DNA of 64,000 nt from NCBI GenBank assembly GCA_003963455.1, contig RXJA01000108.1, positions 62,001 to 126,000 on the forward strand. Reading direction: 5' to 3'. Below the pieces are notes generated by a model. The model was given only the letters and a program-made list of their open reading frames with translations, was not told the DNA's origin and did no database searches. The stretch comes from Hyphomicrobiales bacterium. GTDB taxonomy: Bacteria; Pseudomonadota; Alphaproteobacteria; Rhizobiales; Rhizobiaceae. This document shows, piece after piece, positions 1-8,712 of this stretch; the stretch's first letter is position 1; the number at the start of each line of letters is the position of its first letter. A program made the translations under genes and the position numbers.

Positions 1-333
1 CCTCATCTCGCCAGCGGAAGGCTGCCGAGCTTGACGCTCGTCCTGCAAAACGGAGCTGCACCGAACAACACTCGGTTCGTGCTCCGGCTTTGGGATGCAG
101 ATCTCAACCTCATGGGAGAAAAACTCGCACCGGTCTGGATCGGTTCGGTCGTGCAGGAACAGATCGAGCGGCCGCTGTCGCTATCCTCTGCTGTCTCAAC
201 CCAGGCCGATGCCAACACGCCGCGCGACATTCTGGCACAAATGCTTGGATCAGGGCGTATTGCGGTACGCCCCGACGCTGAAGCGAACACGAATTGGGAC
301 GGAGGGGTTCTGCTGCTGCGAACAGGATTTTAA
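1..333 (+). CDS. LssY C-terminal-domain protein (3' end only)
   Basis: The reading frame is open from the first base and ends at 333, so the gene begins to the left of the window. The visible 110 residues resemble the LssY-type C-terminal domain found after PAP2 or DedA-like membrane domains: a hydrophobic strand start, RLWDADL, then the signature PVWIGSVVQEQIERP about a third of the way in. Function of the domain is unknown; it accompanies membrane lipid phosphatase-like proteins, which fits the PAP2 gene downstream on the other strand. A TTG at 31 could be an internal start but the homology-like sequence already runs before it. Family call is from memory of motif style. Confidence 0.55.
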   Translation, partial: PHLASGRLPSLTLVLQNGAAPNNTRFVLRLWDADLNLMGEKLAPVWIGSVVQEQIERPLSLSSAVSTQADANTPRDILAQMLGSGRIAVRPDAEANTNWDGGVLLLRTGF

Positions 334-453
334 CGCCGAGGCGCTTAAGGGAGTGGCGGCCCCAAGCTAAGCCAAGAACCCACCATCGACCGCACATCCC
401 TTCCCCATGACCATGGTCTACACGGGAACTCAGAGGTCAAGGAAAGCGTGTCC

Positions 454-1488
454 TCAGATTGGCCTAAGCTTTCGCTGGCATGCCCAGGTCAGTGCTCCGA
501 AGCCGAGACAGACGTACAAGGACAACCATAGCCACCATTCAAGTACAGGCTGATAATCGGGCAAGGAACCTTCTTGCCATTCGATCAGTGCCAGATTGGG
601 AGCCAAACCGCACACCGCCATAATCGTCGCGGCAATCACCACCCCGACGATTGTTGGTGCGCTCGCCCGCATGACGGCGCCATCGATGCTGCGAGCCTTC
701 AAAGGTGTGCCGATCATTTTTGCAGCCAGGCGATGGCGGGGCGGGTCCATCGACGCCTCGCGCTCGCTCAAGGGAAAGCCAAATCGCGCAAAAACAATCT
801 GGATAATCGGAACGACAACGACGGCGATCATTGAGGACGCCATCACGTCACTGATGTAGTGCGCAGTCGTGATGAAGCGCGTGCATGCCAGAATGGCTGC
901 GCCAGCAAGCGCCAGGCTGCGGTAACGCGGAAAGATCAGGGCCAAAGCGATGCCCGCTGCCATCGCACAGGCGGTGTGTCCCGACGGGAATGAATTATAT
1001 TCGTGCCCGAATCTGAAAAAAAAGAACTGAAAAATATCCTGATTGAACAACAATTCTGGCCGAGCGCGACCAAATACGACTTTGAGAATATCGACGATAA
1101 TGCCGGTCGATGCCACGCTCGTTAAAACGAAAAGTGACCTGGAAGCATAAAGTGGATTCTTCCACATGAACCGGAACAGTATGAACAGAGCGGCAGCCGG
1201 GACGATGAACCAGTAGGCTTTGCCGAAGTCTGTCAAAAATCGCGCAATATGCACCAGTGTCGCGTCACGCTGACTTGCAAAGAACAACGCAACAGGACGA
1301 TCAACCAGCTCCTCCAGCGCATGGAGCTGGACTACCGTTGCCAGAAGAGCTGATAAGGCTGCGCCGGCCAATACCCATTTTTCTAGAGTTCGGGAAAGTG
1401 CTTGTGCTGCCGCCTGCATTCGGACTGTCCTCGGCGATATTGGTGTTGAAGCTGGCAGACGATCACTCAAGGCCGGGCGGCTCCTCAA
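454..1488 (-). CDS. PAP2-family membrane phosphatase
   Basis: Type 2 phosphatidic acid phosphatase. All three PAP2 catalytic motifs are visible: KVVFGRARP (about residues 136-144), PSGH (168-171) and TRFITTAHYISD (203-214), set among several hydrophobic segments, so the active site should face the periplasm and remove phosphate from a lipid phosphate or diphosphate. A TTG start at 1488 overlaps the stop of the upstream gene (TTGA), suggesting translational coupling; an ATG at 1419 is the alternative start and loses no motif. The C-terminal 100 residues add further membrane segments beyond the usual PAP2 core. Substrate is not predictable. It forms an operon with the COG4705 gene. Confidence 0.85.
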   Translation of the reverse strand: MRSRPALSDRLPASTPISPRTVRMQAAAQALSRTLEKWVLAGAALSALLATVVQLHALEELVDRPVALFFASQRDATLVHIARFLTDFGKAYWFIVPAAALFILFRFMWKNPLYASRSLFVLTSVASTGIIVDILKVVFGRARPELLFNQDIFQFFFFRFGHEYNSFPSGHTACAMAAGIALALIFPRYRSLALAGAAILACTRFITTAHYISDVMASSMIAVVVVPIIQIVFARFGFPLSEREASMDPPRHRLAAKMIGTPLKARSIDGAVMRASAPTIVGVVIAATIMAVCGLAPNLALIEWQEGSLPDYQPVLEWWLWLSLYVCLGFGALTWACQRKLRPI

Positions 1489-2324
1489 AGTCCTTCCTCG
1501 GCAATAGCAAGCTTCTCGCCTTCGCCGGGGGCTGCCATCTTTTGATCCTCATCAACGTCAGCGAGTTCCTCGCCCTCGTGCCGAACGCTCATGAAGATGA
1601 CGATTGCAACAATTGCGGCGAGGAAGATCGCGCTGGTGATGATCGTGCCGAGGCCGAAACCGCCATACTGCGCGGGCTGGGACATCAGGTCGCCGAAGGA
1701 GGCGCCGAGAGGCCGGGTCAGGATATAGACCAGCCAGAAGCCGAGGATCGCGTCGAGGCCGAGGAAAAAATAGCCGATGCTGAGCGAGAGGATGATCATC
1801 CCGAACAGGACGCCGGTCGCCAGATAGCCCAGCGCGAATTTTTCGGCCACCAGATCGCCGGCGGCCGTCCCAAGCGCGAAGGTGAACAGGATGGCCAGCC
1901 AGTAGAAGGCCTCACGCCGCCCGGTGTAGATGGAGTGGATCGAAAGCGTCCCTTCGGCTCTGAACCAGAGCAGGAACGTCAGCGCCAGGGCGACCGAGAA
2001 CGCAATCGTCGTATCCAGCAGCCGAACATGGAAATTGTCGACCAGATTGTCGGTGATCAACGTGCCAACGATGCTGATCAGCACCACGGACAGCCAGTAG
2101 GCGGCGGGAACATATTTCTTCTGCGCAAACTGCCAGACCAGGGCGAGCGCCAGAACTGCGGACATGATCAGTGACGTCGAGGTCAAGCCGAGGCCCATCT
2201 GTACGTTGAGATAATCGGCCGCCGTTTCCCCCATGGTGACGGCCATCAGTTTTATGAGCCAGAAGTCGGTTGTGACGCGGGGAACGCGATTGTAAACAGC
2301 AGCTTTGGTGGCCGGTGCAGACAT
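1485..2324 (-). CDS. COG4705 / DUF347 multipass membrane protein
   Basis: A 279-residue inner-membrane protein with about eight hydrophobic helices. It begins with the typical family signature RVPRVTTDFWLIK followed by TMGETAADYLN, and a second diverged repeat contains LGTAAGDLVAEK, matching the repeated GET/GD-containing units of the DUF347/COG4705 family (membrane-anchored protein of unknown function). The C-terminal tail is acidic and probably cytoplasmic. Start ATG at 2324. Its stop overlaps the start of the PAP2 gene, so the two are likely co-expressed. No substrate can be assigned. Confidence 0.8.
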   Translation of the reverse strand: MSAPATKAAVYNRVPRVTTDFWLIKLMAVTMGETAADYLNVQMGLGLTSTSLIMSAVLALALVWQFAQKKYVPAAYWLSVVLISIVGTLITDNLVDNFHVRLLDTTIAFSVALALTFLLWFRAEGTLSIHSIYTGRREAFYWLAILFTFALGTAAGDLVAEKFALGYLATGVLFGMIILSLSIGYFFLGLDAILGFWLVYILTRPLGASFGDLMSQPAQYGGFGLGTIITSAIFLAAIVAIVIFMSVRHEGEELADVDEDQKMAAPGEGEKLAIAEEGL

Positions 2325-2394
2325 TGTGGGTATCCTTGAAAGGGCGTCGAAGTTTCGGGCGGCGGTTTGCAGAGTGACGGTGTTTGTCGCCCGC

Positions 2395-2784
2395 CTACTG
2401 AGCAGGCTGTGCCGGATTGTTGAGAACCGCCATCAGGGCGGCGAGTGTTTTGTTGACCTTGTCCGCCGACGGGCTCGATTGACGAAGGGCCTTCAATGCA
2501 GCGTCAGAGGCCGCGTCGATGTTGTTCCAATCGTTCTGGTTCAGTGGACGGATCGCGGTCTCGGCCTGGTCCCATGCCGTTTCATAATCGGTGATGCGCT
2601 TGGCAGCGCCGGGGAGATCGCCCTTGGAAGCGAGGGTCTGGACGTCAGCAATGATGGCCTTGAACGACGACAGATCGCCGAGGCTCGCTGTTTTGGCTGG
2701 TGCAGTACTGGCGTAGAGCTCAAAGCCGGTGAAAGCCGCTACCGGAGCGGTAATGAGTGCGATGGCAAGAAAAATCTGTTTCAT
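2395..2784 (-). CDS. small exported hypothetical protein
   Basis: 129 residues starting with a clear Sec signal peptide (MKQIFLAIALITAPVAAFTG). The mature part is helical, with FKAIIADVQTLASKGD and GAAKRITDYETAWDQAE, resembling the small periplasmic helical proteins that follow stress or metal genes in alphaproteobacteria, but I do not recognise a named family. It lies just upstream of the COG4705/PAP2 operon on the same strand with a gap of about 70 bases, so it could be the first gene of that operon. Location periplasm by inference. Confidence 0.65.
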   Translation of the reverse strand: MKQIFLAIALITAPVAAFTGFELYASTAPAKTASLGDLSSFKAIIADVQTLASKGDLPGAAKRITDYETAWDQAETAIRPLNQNDWNNIDAASDAALKALRQSSPSADKVNKTLAALMAVLNNPAQPAQ

Positions 2785-3041
2785 CAGTTAATTTCCCTGA
2801 ATTGTGGCACTGCAAGGTATGCTTGGCTTCCGCATCGCTCCTCGAAGGTTGAATGGCACTCCTGCAGCGATAGCTCGATACGCCCACCGCTCTACTTGGC
2901 GCGCTCGGTCGGCCCACTGTGACTACGCAGGTTCAATTAGCTGAGAATTAGAACGGGTGTCGGCCTGGCGCCGGACATGGTCGACGGCTGCCAATCGCGT
3001 GCGAAAGCAGCGGCCGGCAATGACGCCGGCCGCTGCAATTT

Positions 3042-3293
3042 TCATTTCTGCGGAACCAGATGGGAGACAACCGCCTTACCGCCCTTGTCCGCATAGGTTA
3101 GCTGGACCTTTTCGCCGACACGGAGTTTGGTGTCTTCGATCCCTTCGGGCAGGGCGTAAGTCTTGCCGTCCGACAGCGTGATCGTATCGGCATTCTTGCT
3201 GATTGCGGTGATCGTGCCGGATGTCTGGGCAGCGAATGCGGCGCTGATCGGCGCCAGCACCAGCATCGCGGCCATGATCATTTGCGGTTTCAT
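3042..3293 (-). CDS. DUF1344 family exported protein
   Basis: Small periplasmic protein (84 residues from the ATG at 3293). Signal peptide MKPQMIMAAMLVLAPISAAFA is followed by a beta-rich domain typical of DUF1344: GTITAISKNADTITLSDGKTY, then LPEG and LRVGEKVQLTY. An in-frame upstream start at 3344 would put 17 charged residues before the signal peptide, so the ATG at 3293 is preferred. Function unknown; family members are small alphaproteobacterial exported proteins with an OB-like fold by appearance. No clear operon partner, because the ABC permease starts converging downstream. Confidence 0.75.
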   Translation of the reverse strand: MKPQMIMAAMLVLAPISAAFAAQTSGTITAISKNADTITLSDGKTYALPEGIEDTKLRVGEKVQLTYADKGGKAVVSHLVPQK

Positions 3294-3374
3294 TTGCTTT
3301 ATCCTTTCAAGGTCTCGGCCGCCGATCTCTATCCTTTCCCGCAATGGCGGCCTGGATTGCGAGAAAACAGGTTC

Positions 3375-6023
3375 TCACTCGCCTCTGAGCTTCTCCGTGA
3401 CGTGTTTCCGGCTGCGCATTGCTTCACCTGTCGCGGCTACCAGAGCGGCGCCCGCCGCCGTGACGATGAGAGCAACGAGGTAGAGCCACGGCACCGAAAG
3501 CACCTCAGGTGGCGGGTCGAACACTCCGGTCAGCAGCTTGACGAGCACATAGGCAATCAGCGTGCCTGCCCCGAGACCCAGGACCATGCCGCTGCCGGTA
3601 ACCAATGCCGCTTCGCTCCAGACGAAGGCGCCGAGCTGTCGTGGTCGGGCTCCCAGAGCCACGAGAACCGCGAAGGAGCGCTCGCGGTCGGCAAAGCCAA
3701 GGCCAAGGACCAGTCCGCCCGACGCAGCAAGCATGACAAGCGCGAAAACGAGTTCCAGCCGCGTTAGACCGGCGAGATCAATTGCGGTGAGGCTCGACCC
3801 TATCAGGGCTACGGTATCGCCGATCTGGCTGACCTTGACTCCGGGGAGGCCCGCAGTCGCATTTCGGGCGGACAAAGCGACGCGGGCGGGATCACCGTTC
3901 GATCGAATGAGAACAATCTCGTTTGCCGCGGAACCGGTTTGCCGGGCGATGTAAGCCGCGTTGGCGACCAAGAACGAATCCTTGGGGGCGGTCGGGAATT
4001 CGCGCACCACACCCACGATGTGAAAGGGCACGACATGATATTGGTGATCGGCCGCGTTTTGCAGGCGAAGGTTGATGCTGTCGCCGCGGCGGAGCTGATA
4101 GTCGTTCACGGTTTCCTGAGAGACCAGCACACCATCGGGCGTTTGCGCGAGGTCGGCGAGTGTCGCCCTCGCATCGCCATTGGCAAAATAAGCGTCGGAC
4201 ATGGCCGTGGCTGTCCCGATGCGTGCCGGATCGATGCCGTAGAGATCCTGAAGGTCGGTTCCGACATACGCGTATCGGTGTTGCATCGGCTGGGCCGCCG
4301 CGACGCCCGGTAGCCTGGAAAGGGTGTCGAGCGCCTGAGACGCAGGTGCGGCGGATGTGCCCGTGACGGTGACGTCGGCGCCGTTGGTGAGTTCAGCGTC
4401 GACCCGCGCCTGGGCCTCATAGGTTGCGTTGAAAATCGCGGTAGACGATGCAAAGGCGAAAGCAAGCGCAGCCAGGCCGATGCCAGCAGTCAATCGGCGG
4501 CCTTGGCGCCCAAATGTTGCCGCCACAACATCCGCCAGACGCCCGGCGACAGGTCGCAAGCCCTTGGCAATCAGCGGTCGGCCTTGCCGCAGCCCGGCCC
4601 CGACGAGCCGCATGGCCAACAGTGCCAGACCGGTCCATAGCATCATAGGCGCAAGGAAGGCGGTGTAGTCGACGGCCGCGGCCGTCACACCCTCCGGCGC
4701 GAGAACGACCTGATATCCGCTCGCTGCCGAACGCCAGTAGAACGCCGCAGCGAGCGCAAGCAGCACAAGGTCCAGATAACCGCGAGCCCACAAGGGTGTC
4801 CAATGCTCGCCGATCGGTCGCCGGCCCGCCGCAATGGTAGAGCTGCGAGCGTCTCGCCAAGCGGGAAGCAGGATCGCGACGAGCGACAGCGCGAGCCCAG
4901 CCACAGTACTGAGCAAAGGAACCGCCGTGCTGCGCAAGAGTGCCGCCCCGAGAACGAAATGCGCGGCGAGAGCACCGAGGAGAATACCAAGGATCGCACC
5001 GCCGACCCCCGCGACGATCGCTTCAGCCGCGGCCAGACGAAGGACGGCATCGACTGTTGCTCCCCGCAAACGCAGCAACGCCTGCTCGCGACGGCGTTTG
5101 TCCCGCCCAGCTCCTGCAACGGCAAGCGTCAGCAGAATGGCCAGGATCGTTCCTGGGGCGCCGAGGAACAGAAAAACCAGTCGGGCGTAGAGGGCATCCT
5201 CGCGCACCGCTCCCAGTCGAGCCGCCAGATTGTTGGCAAGCAGCGCGGTTCCAGCAACGCGTGCCTCGAAATTGTGACCTTGCTCAGTCGCCCAGATGCT
5301 CGCAGCGACCGGATCGGCGGATAGACCGCGGTGATCGAGCTTGACGTGGAACTCAGTCTTGACGGTATCGGGCCGGCTTGCGCCCTGCTGTGCGAATACT
5401 TGCTGCCACTGGGACATCGGCAACAACAGGACGTTGTCGGGCGGGGCTTGTGGTGCAACGCCGGGGGCGACGCCGATCGCCTGAAACATCGCGTCAGCGT
5501 TGGGCAAATCGACGATGCCGGCAATCGTCACTTTGAAGTCGAGCGCCTGGAAGCGGTGGATGACAACCTGATCCCCAACCGTGACATGCAGGTTGGCGGC
5601 AGTCTGCTGTGCTATCAGGACGCCATCGACCGACCCGACCAGCCGTCGAACTTGCCCCGGGAACTGGTCGAAATAGTCCGGTCCAATGCCAAGCACCGTG
5701 CCGCCACCCGTGGTCTGCACCGTGCCTCCAATGTTCGCCTCAAAGCCAGGAACATCGGCATAGTTGATTGGTTGCAGGCCGGTCACCGGCGCAGCGGAGC
5801 GGATCGCAGCCTCGACCGCACCATGATCTGCCCCCGGCAGCGACTGGACCTGCCAATCGACGGGCACCTGGGCGATCGACCGCGCCGTCATCTCAGCCGC
5901 GCTGGATTGCAAGAACGCACCCAGGCACGCAATAAAGGCGACTGTCAGCGCCACACCGCCGATGGTGCCGCCGAGGCGGCCGGGACGGGTTCGGATAAGT
6001 CCGATCAACCAGCGCCCGTACAT
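3375..6023 (-). CDS. FtsX/MacB-like ABC transporter permease
   Basis: 882-residue permease with two FtsX-like modules, each having a MacB-type periplasmic domain and a C-terminal set of three membrane helices. A first helix (residues about 20-40) precedes the first periplasmic domain; helices cluster near 285-400, 430-520 and 755-870. Such double-length FtsX permeases pair with LolD-like ATPases to move lipoproteins, lipids or peptides in the cell envelope rather than to pump ions. It overlaps the ATPase gene upstream by 19 bases, and two ATPases plus an exported protein precede it, making a four-gene operon divergent from a two-component system. Substrate unknown. Confidence 0.87.
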   Translation of the reverse strand: MYGRWLIGLIRTRPGRLGGTIGGVALTVAFIACLGAFLQSSAAEMTARSIAQVPVDWQVQSLPGADHGAVEAAIRSAAPVTGLQPINYADVPGFEANIGGTVQTTGGGTVLGIGPDYFDQFPGQVRRLVGSVDGVLIAQQTAANLHVTVGDQVVIHRFQALDFKVTIAGIVDLPNADAMFQAIGVAPGVAPQAPPDNVLLLPMSQWQQVFAQQGASRPDTVKTEFHVKLDHRGLSADPVAASIWATEQGHNFEARVAGTALLANNLAARLGAVREDALYARLVFLFLGAPGTILAILLTLAVAGAGRDKRRREQALLRLRGATVDAVLRLAAAEAIVAGVGGAILGILLGALAAHFVLGAALLRSTAVPLLSTVAGLALSLVAILLPAWRDARSSTIAAGRRPIGEHWTPLWARGYLDLVLLALAAAFYWRSAASGYQVVLAPEGVTAAAVDYTAFLAPMMLWTGLALLAMRLVGAGLRQGRPLIAKGLRPVAGRLADVVAATFGRQGRRLTAGIGLAALAFAFASSTAIFNATYEAQARVDAELTNGADVTVTGTSAAPASQALDTLSRLPGVAAAQPMQHRYAYVGTDLQDLYGIDPARIGTATAMSDAYFANGDARATLADLAQTPDGVLVSQETVNDYQLRRGDSINLRLQNAADHQYHVVPFHIVGVVREFPTAPKDSFLVANAAYIARQTGSAANEIVLIRSNGDPARVALSARNATAGLPGVKVSQIGDTVALIGSSLTAIDLAGLTRLELVFALVMLAASGGLVLGLGFADRERSFAVLVALGARPRQLGAFVWSEAALVTGSGMVLGLGAGTLIAYVLVKLLTGVFDPPPEVLSVPWLYLVALIVTAAGAALVAATGEAMRSRKHVTEKLRGE

Positions 6024-6688
6024 GCGAACCTCTCAATCATGCTCTCGATTCTGCCGTGACGCATCCGCCAGACTTGGTTCATCTTTGCCGCCACACGCTC
6101 ATCATGCGTGGCGATGACGATGGCGCTTCCGGTCTGCCGCCCCCAGGCGAGGAGCCGGTCTACTAGCACCGCAGCGCCGGCTTGATCGAGTTGGCCCGTC
6201 GGCTCATCGGCAACAATCAATTCCGGATCCGTCACTATGGCTCGAGCTACGGCGATCCGTTCAGCCTGGCCGCCGGAAAGCTGCTCGGGAAGCTTCTGAG
6301 CCAGGGAATCGACCCCGAAGGTGGCAAGCGCTGTCAGAGCACGAGCGTTGGCTTCGGAACCGTTACCGAGAAGGATCGGCAGCTCGACGTTTTCGAGCGC
6401 GGTGAGTGCAGGAATCAAATTCGCCGATTGGAAGACGACGCCGATCCGCTCGGGGCGCAACGTGTCGGGCGAACCAGACCCGGGCCGTTCCAGCTGCCCC
6501 GAGCTTGGCATGTCCAATCCCGCGATCAGATTCAGAAGCGTCGTCTTTCCGCACCCCGAAGGTCCCATGATGGCGATGGTTTCGCCGGCGCTAATCCTGA
6601 AAGAGCAGCCTTGAACGGCCGCCACGACGCCTCGCTCGCGCTGGAAGCTGCGCCAAAGGTCGGCGGCTAAAAGCAAGGTTTTAGCCAT
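6005..6688 (-). CDS. ABC transporter ATP-binding protein (LolD/MacB-like)
   Basis: ATPase of the FtsX permease system. Walker A is GPSGCGKTT (about residue 43), the ABC signature is LSGGQAERIAVARAI, and Walker B is LIVADEPTGQLDQ; the H-loop is IVIATHDERV. I choose the ATG at 6688 because it overlaps the stop of the preceding ATPase gene by eight bases, the usual coupling; an earlier in-frame start at 6706 would lengthen the overlap without adding homology. The presence of two different ATPases for one permease polypeptide suggests a heterodimeric ATPase. Confidence 0.87.
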   Translation of the reverse strand: MAKTLLLAADLWRSFQRERGVVAAVQGCSFRISAGETIAIMGPSGCGKTTLLNLIAGLDMPSSGQLERPGSGSPDTLRPERIGVVFQSANLIPALTALENVELPILLGNGSEANARALTALATFGVDSLAQKLPEQLSGGQAERIAVARAIVTDPELIVADEPTGQLDQAGAAVLVDRLLAWGRQTGSAIVIATHDERVAAKMNQVWRMRHGRIESMIERFACTGAG

Positions 6689-7343
6689 GCACGATGCCTC
6701 CATCACGGATGTCGATAATGCGATCGGCCCGTGCTGCGAGTGCGGGGCTGTGCGTGACGATCAGGAGGGCGGCACCGCCGCGGCAAGTTTCGATGAGACG
6801 GTCGATGACGAGTTGCTCCGTCGCTGCATCGACCTCGGCGGTCGGCTCATCGCAGAGCAGGATCGATGGTTTTGCCGCGAGCGCCACGGCCAGGCCGGCA
6901 CGCGCCGCCTCGCCGCCTGAAAGGTGAGCGGGCAAGACACTTGCCAGGCCATCAAGGCCCAGGTTGTCGAGAAGGAGATCGATCTCATCCGATCGGCCCT
7001 GGCCGGAGATCTCCATCTGCAGACGGATGTTGTCTCGTACCGTCAGGTGATCGAAAAGATTTCCGGACTGCATGAGCATTCCGAAATGGCGGGCCCTAAG
7101 CCGAGCCCGCACCGGCTCGGGGCGTCGGGTCATGCGCTCTCCCAGAACCGACACCACGCCACCGTCCGGCTCATCAATCCCGGCAAGGCAGGCAAGCAGC
7201 GTCGATTTCCCGCTGCCGGAGGGGCCCCTCAATGCGGTGAATTCCTTCGCATTGAGGGTGAGGGCAACGCCACGTAAGGCGACGACTTCGTCGTCGCCGG
7301 CATGAAAGAAGCGGTAAAGTTCGGTCGCCTCGAGTGCGGGCAT
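6681..7343 (-). CDS. ABC transporter ATP-binding protein (second subunit)
   Basis: 220-residue ABC ATPase with Walker A GPSGSGKST, a degenerate signature LSGGEAARAGLAVALA and Walker B SILLCDEPTAEVD, followed by IVTHSPAL. The signature loop departs from the usual LSGGQ (glutamate replaces glutamine and RVAIARAL-type helix is changed), so with its partner it may form an asymmetric ATPase pair. It follows the exported-protein gene by only four bases and overlaps the next ATPase gene, so all belong to one transcript feeding the FtsX permease. Confidence 0.86.
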   Translation of the reverse strand: MPALEATELYRFFHAGDDEVVALRGVALTLNAKEFTALRGPSGSGKSTLLACLAGIDEPDGGVVSVLGERMTRRPEPVRARLRARHFGMLMQSGNLFDHLTVRDNIRLQMEISGQGRSDEIDLLLDNLGLDGLASVLPAHLSGGEAARAGLAVALAAKPSILLCDEPTAEVDAATEQLVIDRLIETCRGGAALLIVTHSPALAARADRIIDIRDGGIVHG

Positions 7344-7347
7344 AAAC

Positions 7348-7920
7348 TCACCTCCAATGCAACGAATTGGAGATCAGCTGCCATTGGTCGACGTTGTCCG
7401 CGCCGGCCGGAGCGGCAAGATCAAGGGTGAGCGTCCTGCCATCCTTGAACAGTATGAAGCGCTCGTGTTCGAGGCGGATCTGCTTGTTCGTGACCGGATT
7501 TGGCGCGGAGTTCGACAGATAGCTGATGCGGACGGCCGGCCCGGCTGCGAGCTTTACATTCTTGACCGCAGTGATTTTGACTGCATGTCCGGCTGCCTTG
7601 AGGTCCGGGATTTCGTTGGCCTTGGCTGAGGAAGCCGTTGGAGCAGCGCTCGCAGTGCCAACGGTGGCATCCAGCTCATCATATTTATCGAAGAACCGAA
7701 CGCCATGGTCGATCGAAGTCCGTGACCATCCCTCTGGCACCTTCAGATCAAATCCGTCGGGGGAGGTGTAGGTGATGAAGACCTGATTATCAGGAATGTC
7801 ACCCGGCGGGTTCGTCTCAGGCGCAACGAGCTTTTCCTGTGCCAGAGCGGGAGGAAACGCTCCGGGTGACATCAACAACAGCACGGCCAATGCGGCGGAT
7901 ATTCGATAGCGGACAGGCAT
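7348..7920 (-). CDS. exported protein of the ABC exporter operon
   Basis: 190 residues with a Sec signal peptide (RISAALAVLLLMSPGAFPPA then LAQ cleavage-like site). The mature domain contains TYTSPDGFDLKVPEGWSRT and a C-terminal FKDGRTLTLDLAAP, resembling PsbP-like or DUF1795-type small lipoprotein folds that sit beside transporters, but no firm family is claimed. First gene of the operon with the two ATPases and FtsX permease; the 135-base gap to the divergent response regulator should hold both promoters. A role as periplasmic partner or substrate-handling protein is inference. Confidence 0.7.
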   Translation of the reverse strand: MPVRYRISAALAVLLLMSPGAFPPALAQEKLVAPETNPPGDIPDNQVFITYTSPDGFDLKVPEGWSRTSIDHGVRFFDKYDELDATVGTASAAPTASSAKANEIPDLKAAGHAVKITAVKNVKLAAGPAVRISYLSNSAPNPVTNKQIRLEHERFILFKDGRTLTLDLAAPAGADNVDQWQLISNSLHWR

Positions 7921-8055
7921 GATTAATGCTCCTCTGCGGGACGGGAGAGGGCATGTGACGCCAGCAGAATTAGGAGGGTCTTAGATTACCCAATGGAGTG
8001 CAGCTGGCCCGCACCAAAATCTGTGCAGGTGGCCGCGTTTCAGATACTTTGAAGC

Positions 8056-8712
8056 ATGCGTGTTCTTGTGATCGAAGATGATGTCATGCTCGGTCGGGCC
8101 CTCGTGCAAGCCCTGGACGATGCCGGCATGTCGGTAGACTGGGTACGTGACGGGCAGCTCGGGGACGAGGCCGTCGCCCTTGGCGGTCACGGTTTGGTGT
8201 TGCTCGACCTAGGCTTGCCCGGCCGTTCGGGCCTGGAAATCCTGCGCTCGCTTCGGACGGCCGGCGACAAGAGGCCGATCCTAGTGATCACCGCCCGTGA
8301 CGAGCTCGACGATCGCGTCGTGGGGCTCGACCTCGGGGCCGACGACTATTTGGTGAAGCCGTTCGAGGTCAAAGAACTGCTCGCGCGCATGCGCGCGGTT
8401 CTGCGCCGGCACGGCGGCCAGGCGGTTTCGGTCCTTGTCACGAGCGAGATCGAGCTCGATCTATCAAGTCATGAGGTAAAATATCGCGGGTGCAGCGAAA
8501 TGTTGCCGGCGCGAGAATTCGCGCTGCTCCAGGCGTTGCTGGAGCGCCCCGGCACAATCCTATCCCGCAGCCAGCTTGAGGAAAAACTCTATGGCTGGGG
8601 CGAAGAGGTGGAAAGCAACGCAATCGACGTCCTCATCCACTATGTCCGACGCAAGTTCGACAAGGACATCATACGTAACATCCGGGGGGCCGGCTGGATG
8701 GTCCCCAAGTGA
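8056..8712 (+). CDS. OmpR/PhoB-family response regulator
   Basis: 218 residues. N-terminal receiver domain with acidic pocket IEDD (7-9), phospho-acceptor Asp51 in LVLLDLGLPG, and Lys in LVKPFEV near residue 101. The C-terminal winged-helix DNA-binding domain (about 125-218) ends with HYVRRKFDKDIIRNIRGAGWM, typical of the QseB/TctD/PmrA subgroup. It is translationally coupled to the histidine kinase gene (GTGA overlap at 8709) and is divergent from the ABC exporter operon, which is the most likely regulon member by context. Confidence 0.93.
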   Translation: MRVLVIEDDVMLGRALVQALDDAGMSVDWVRDGQLGDEAVALGGHGLVLLDLGLPGRSGLEILRSLRTAGDKRPILVITARDELDDRVVGLDLGADDYLVKPFEVKELLARMRAVLRRHGGQAVSVLVTSEIELDLSSHEVKYRGCSEMLPAREFALLQALLERPGTILSRSQLEEKLYGWGEEVESNAIDVLIHYVRRKFDKDIIRNIRGAGWMVPK

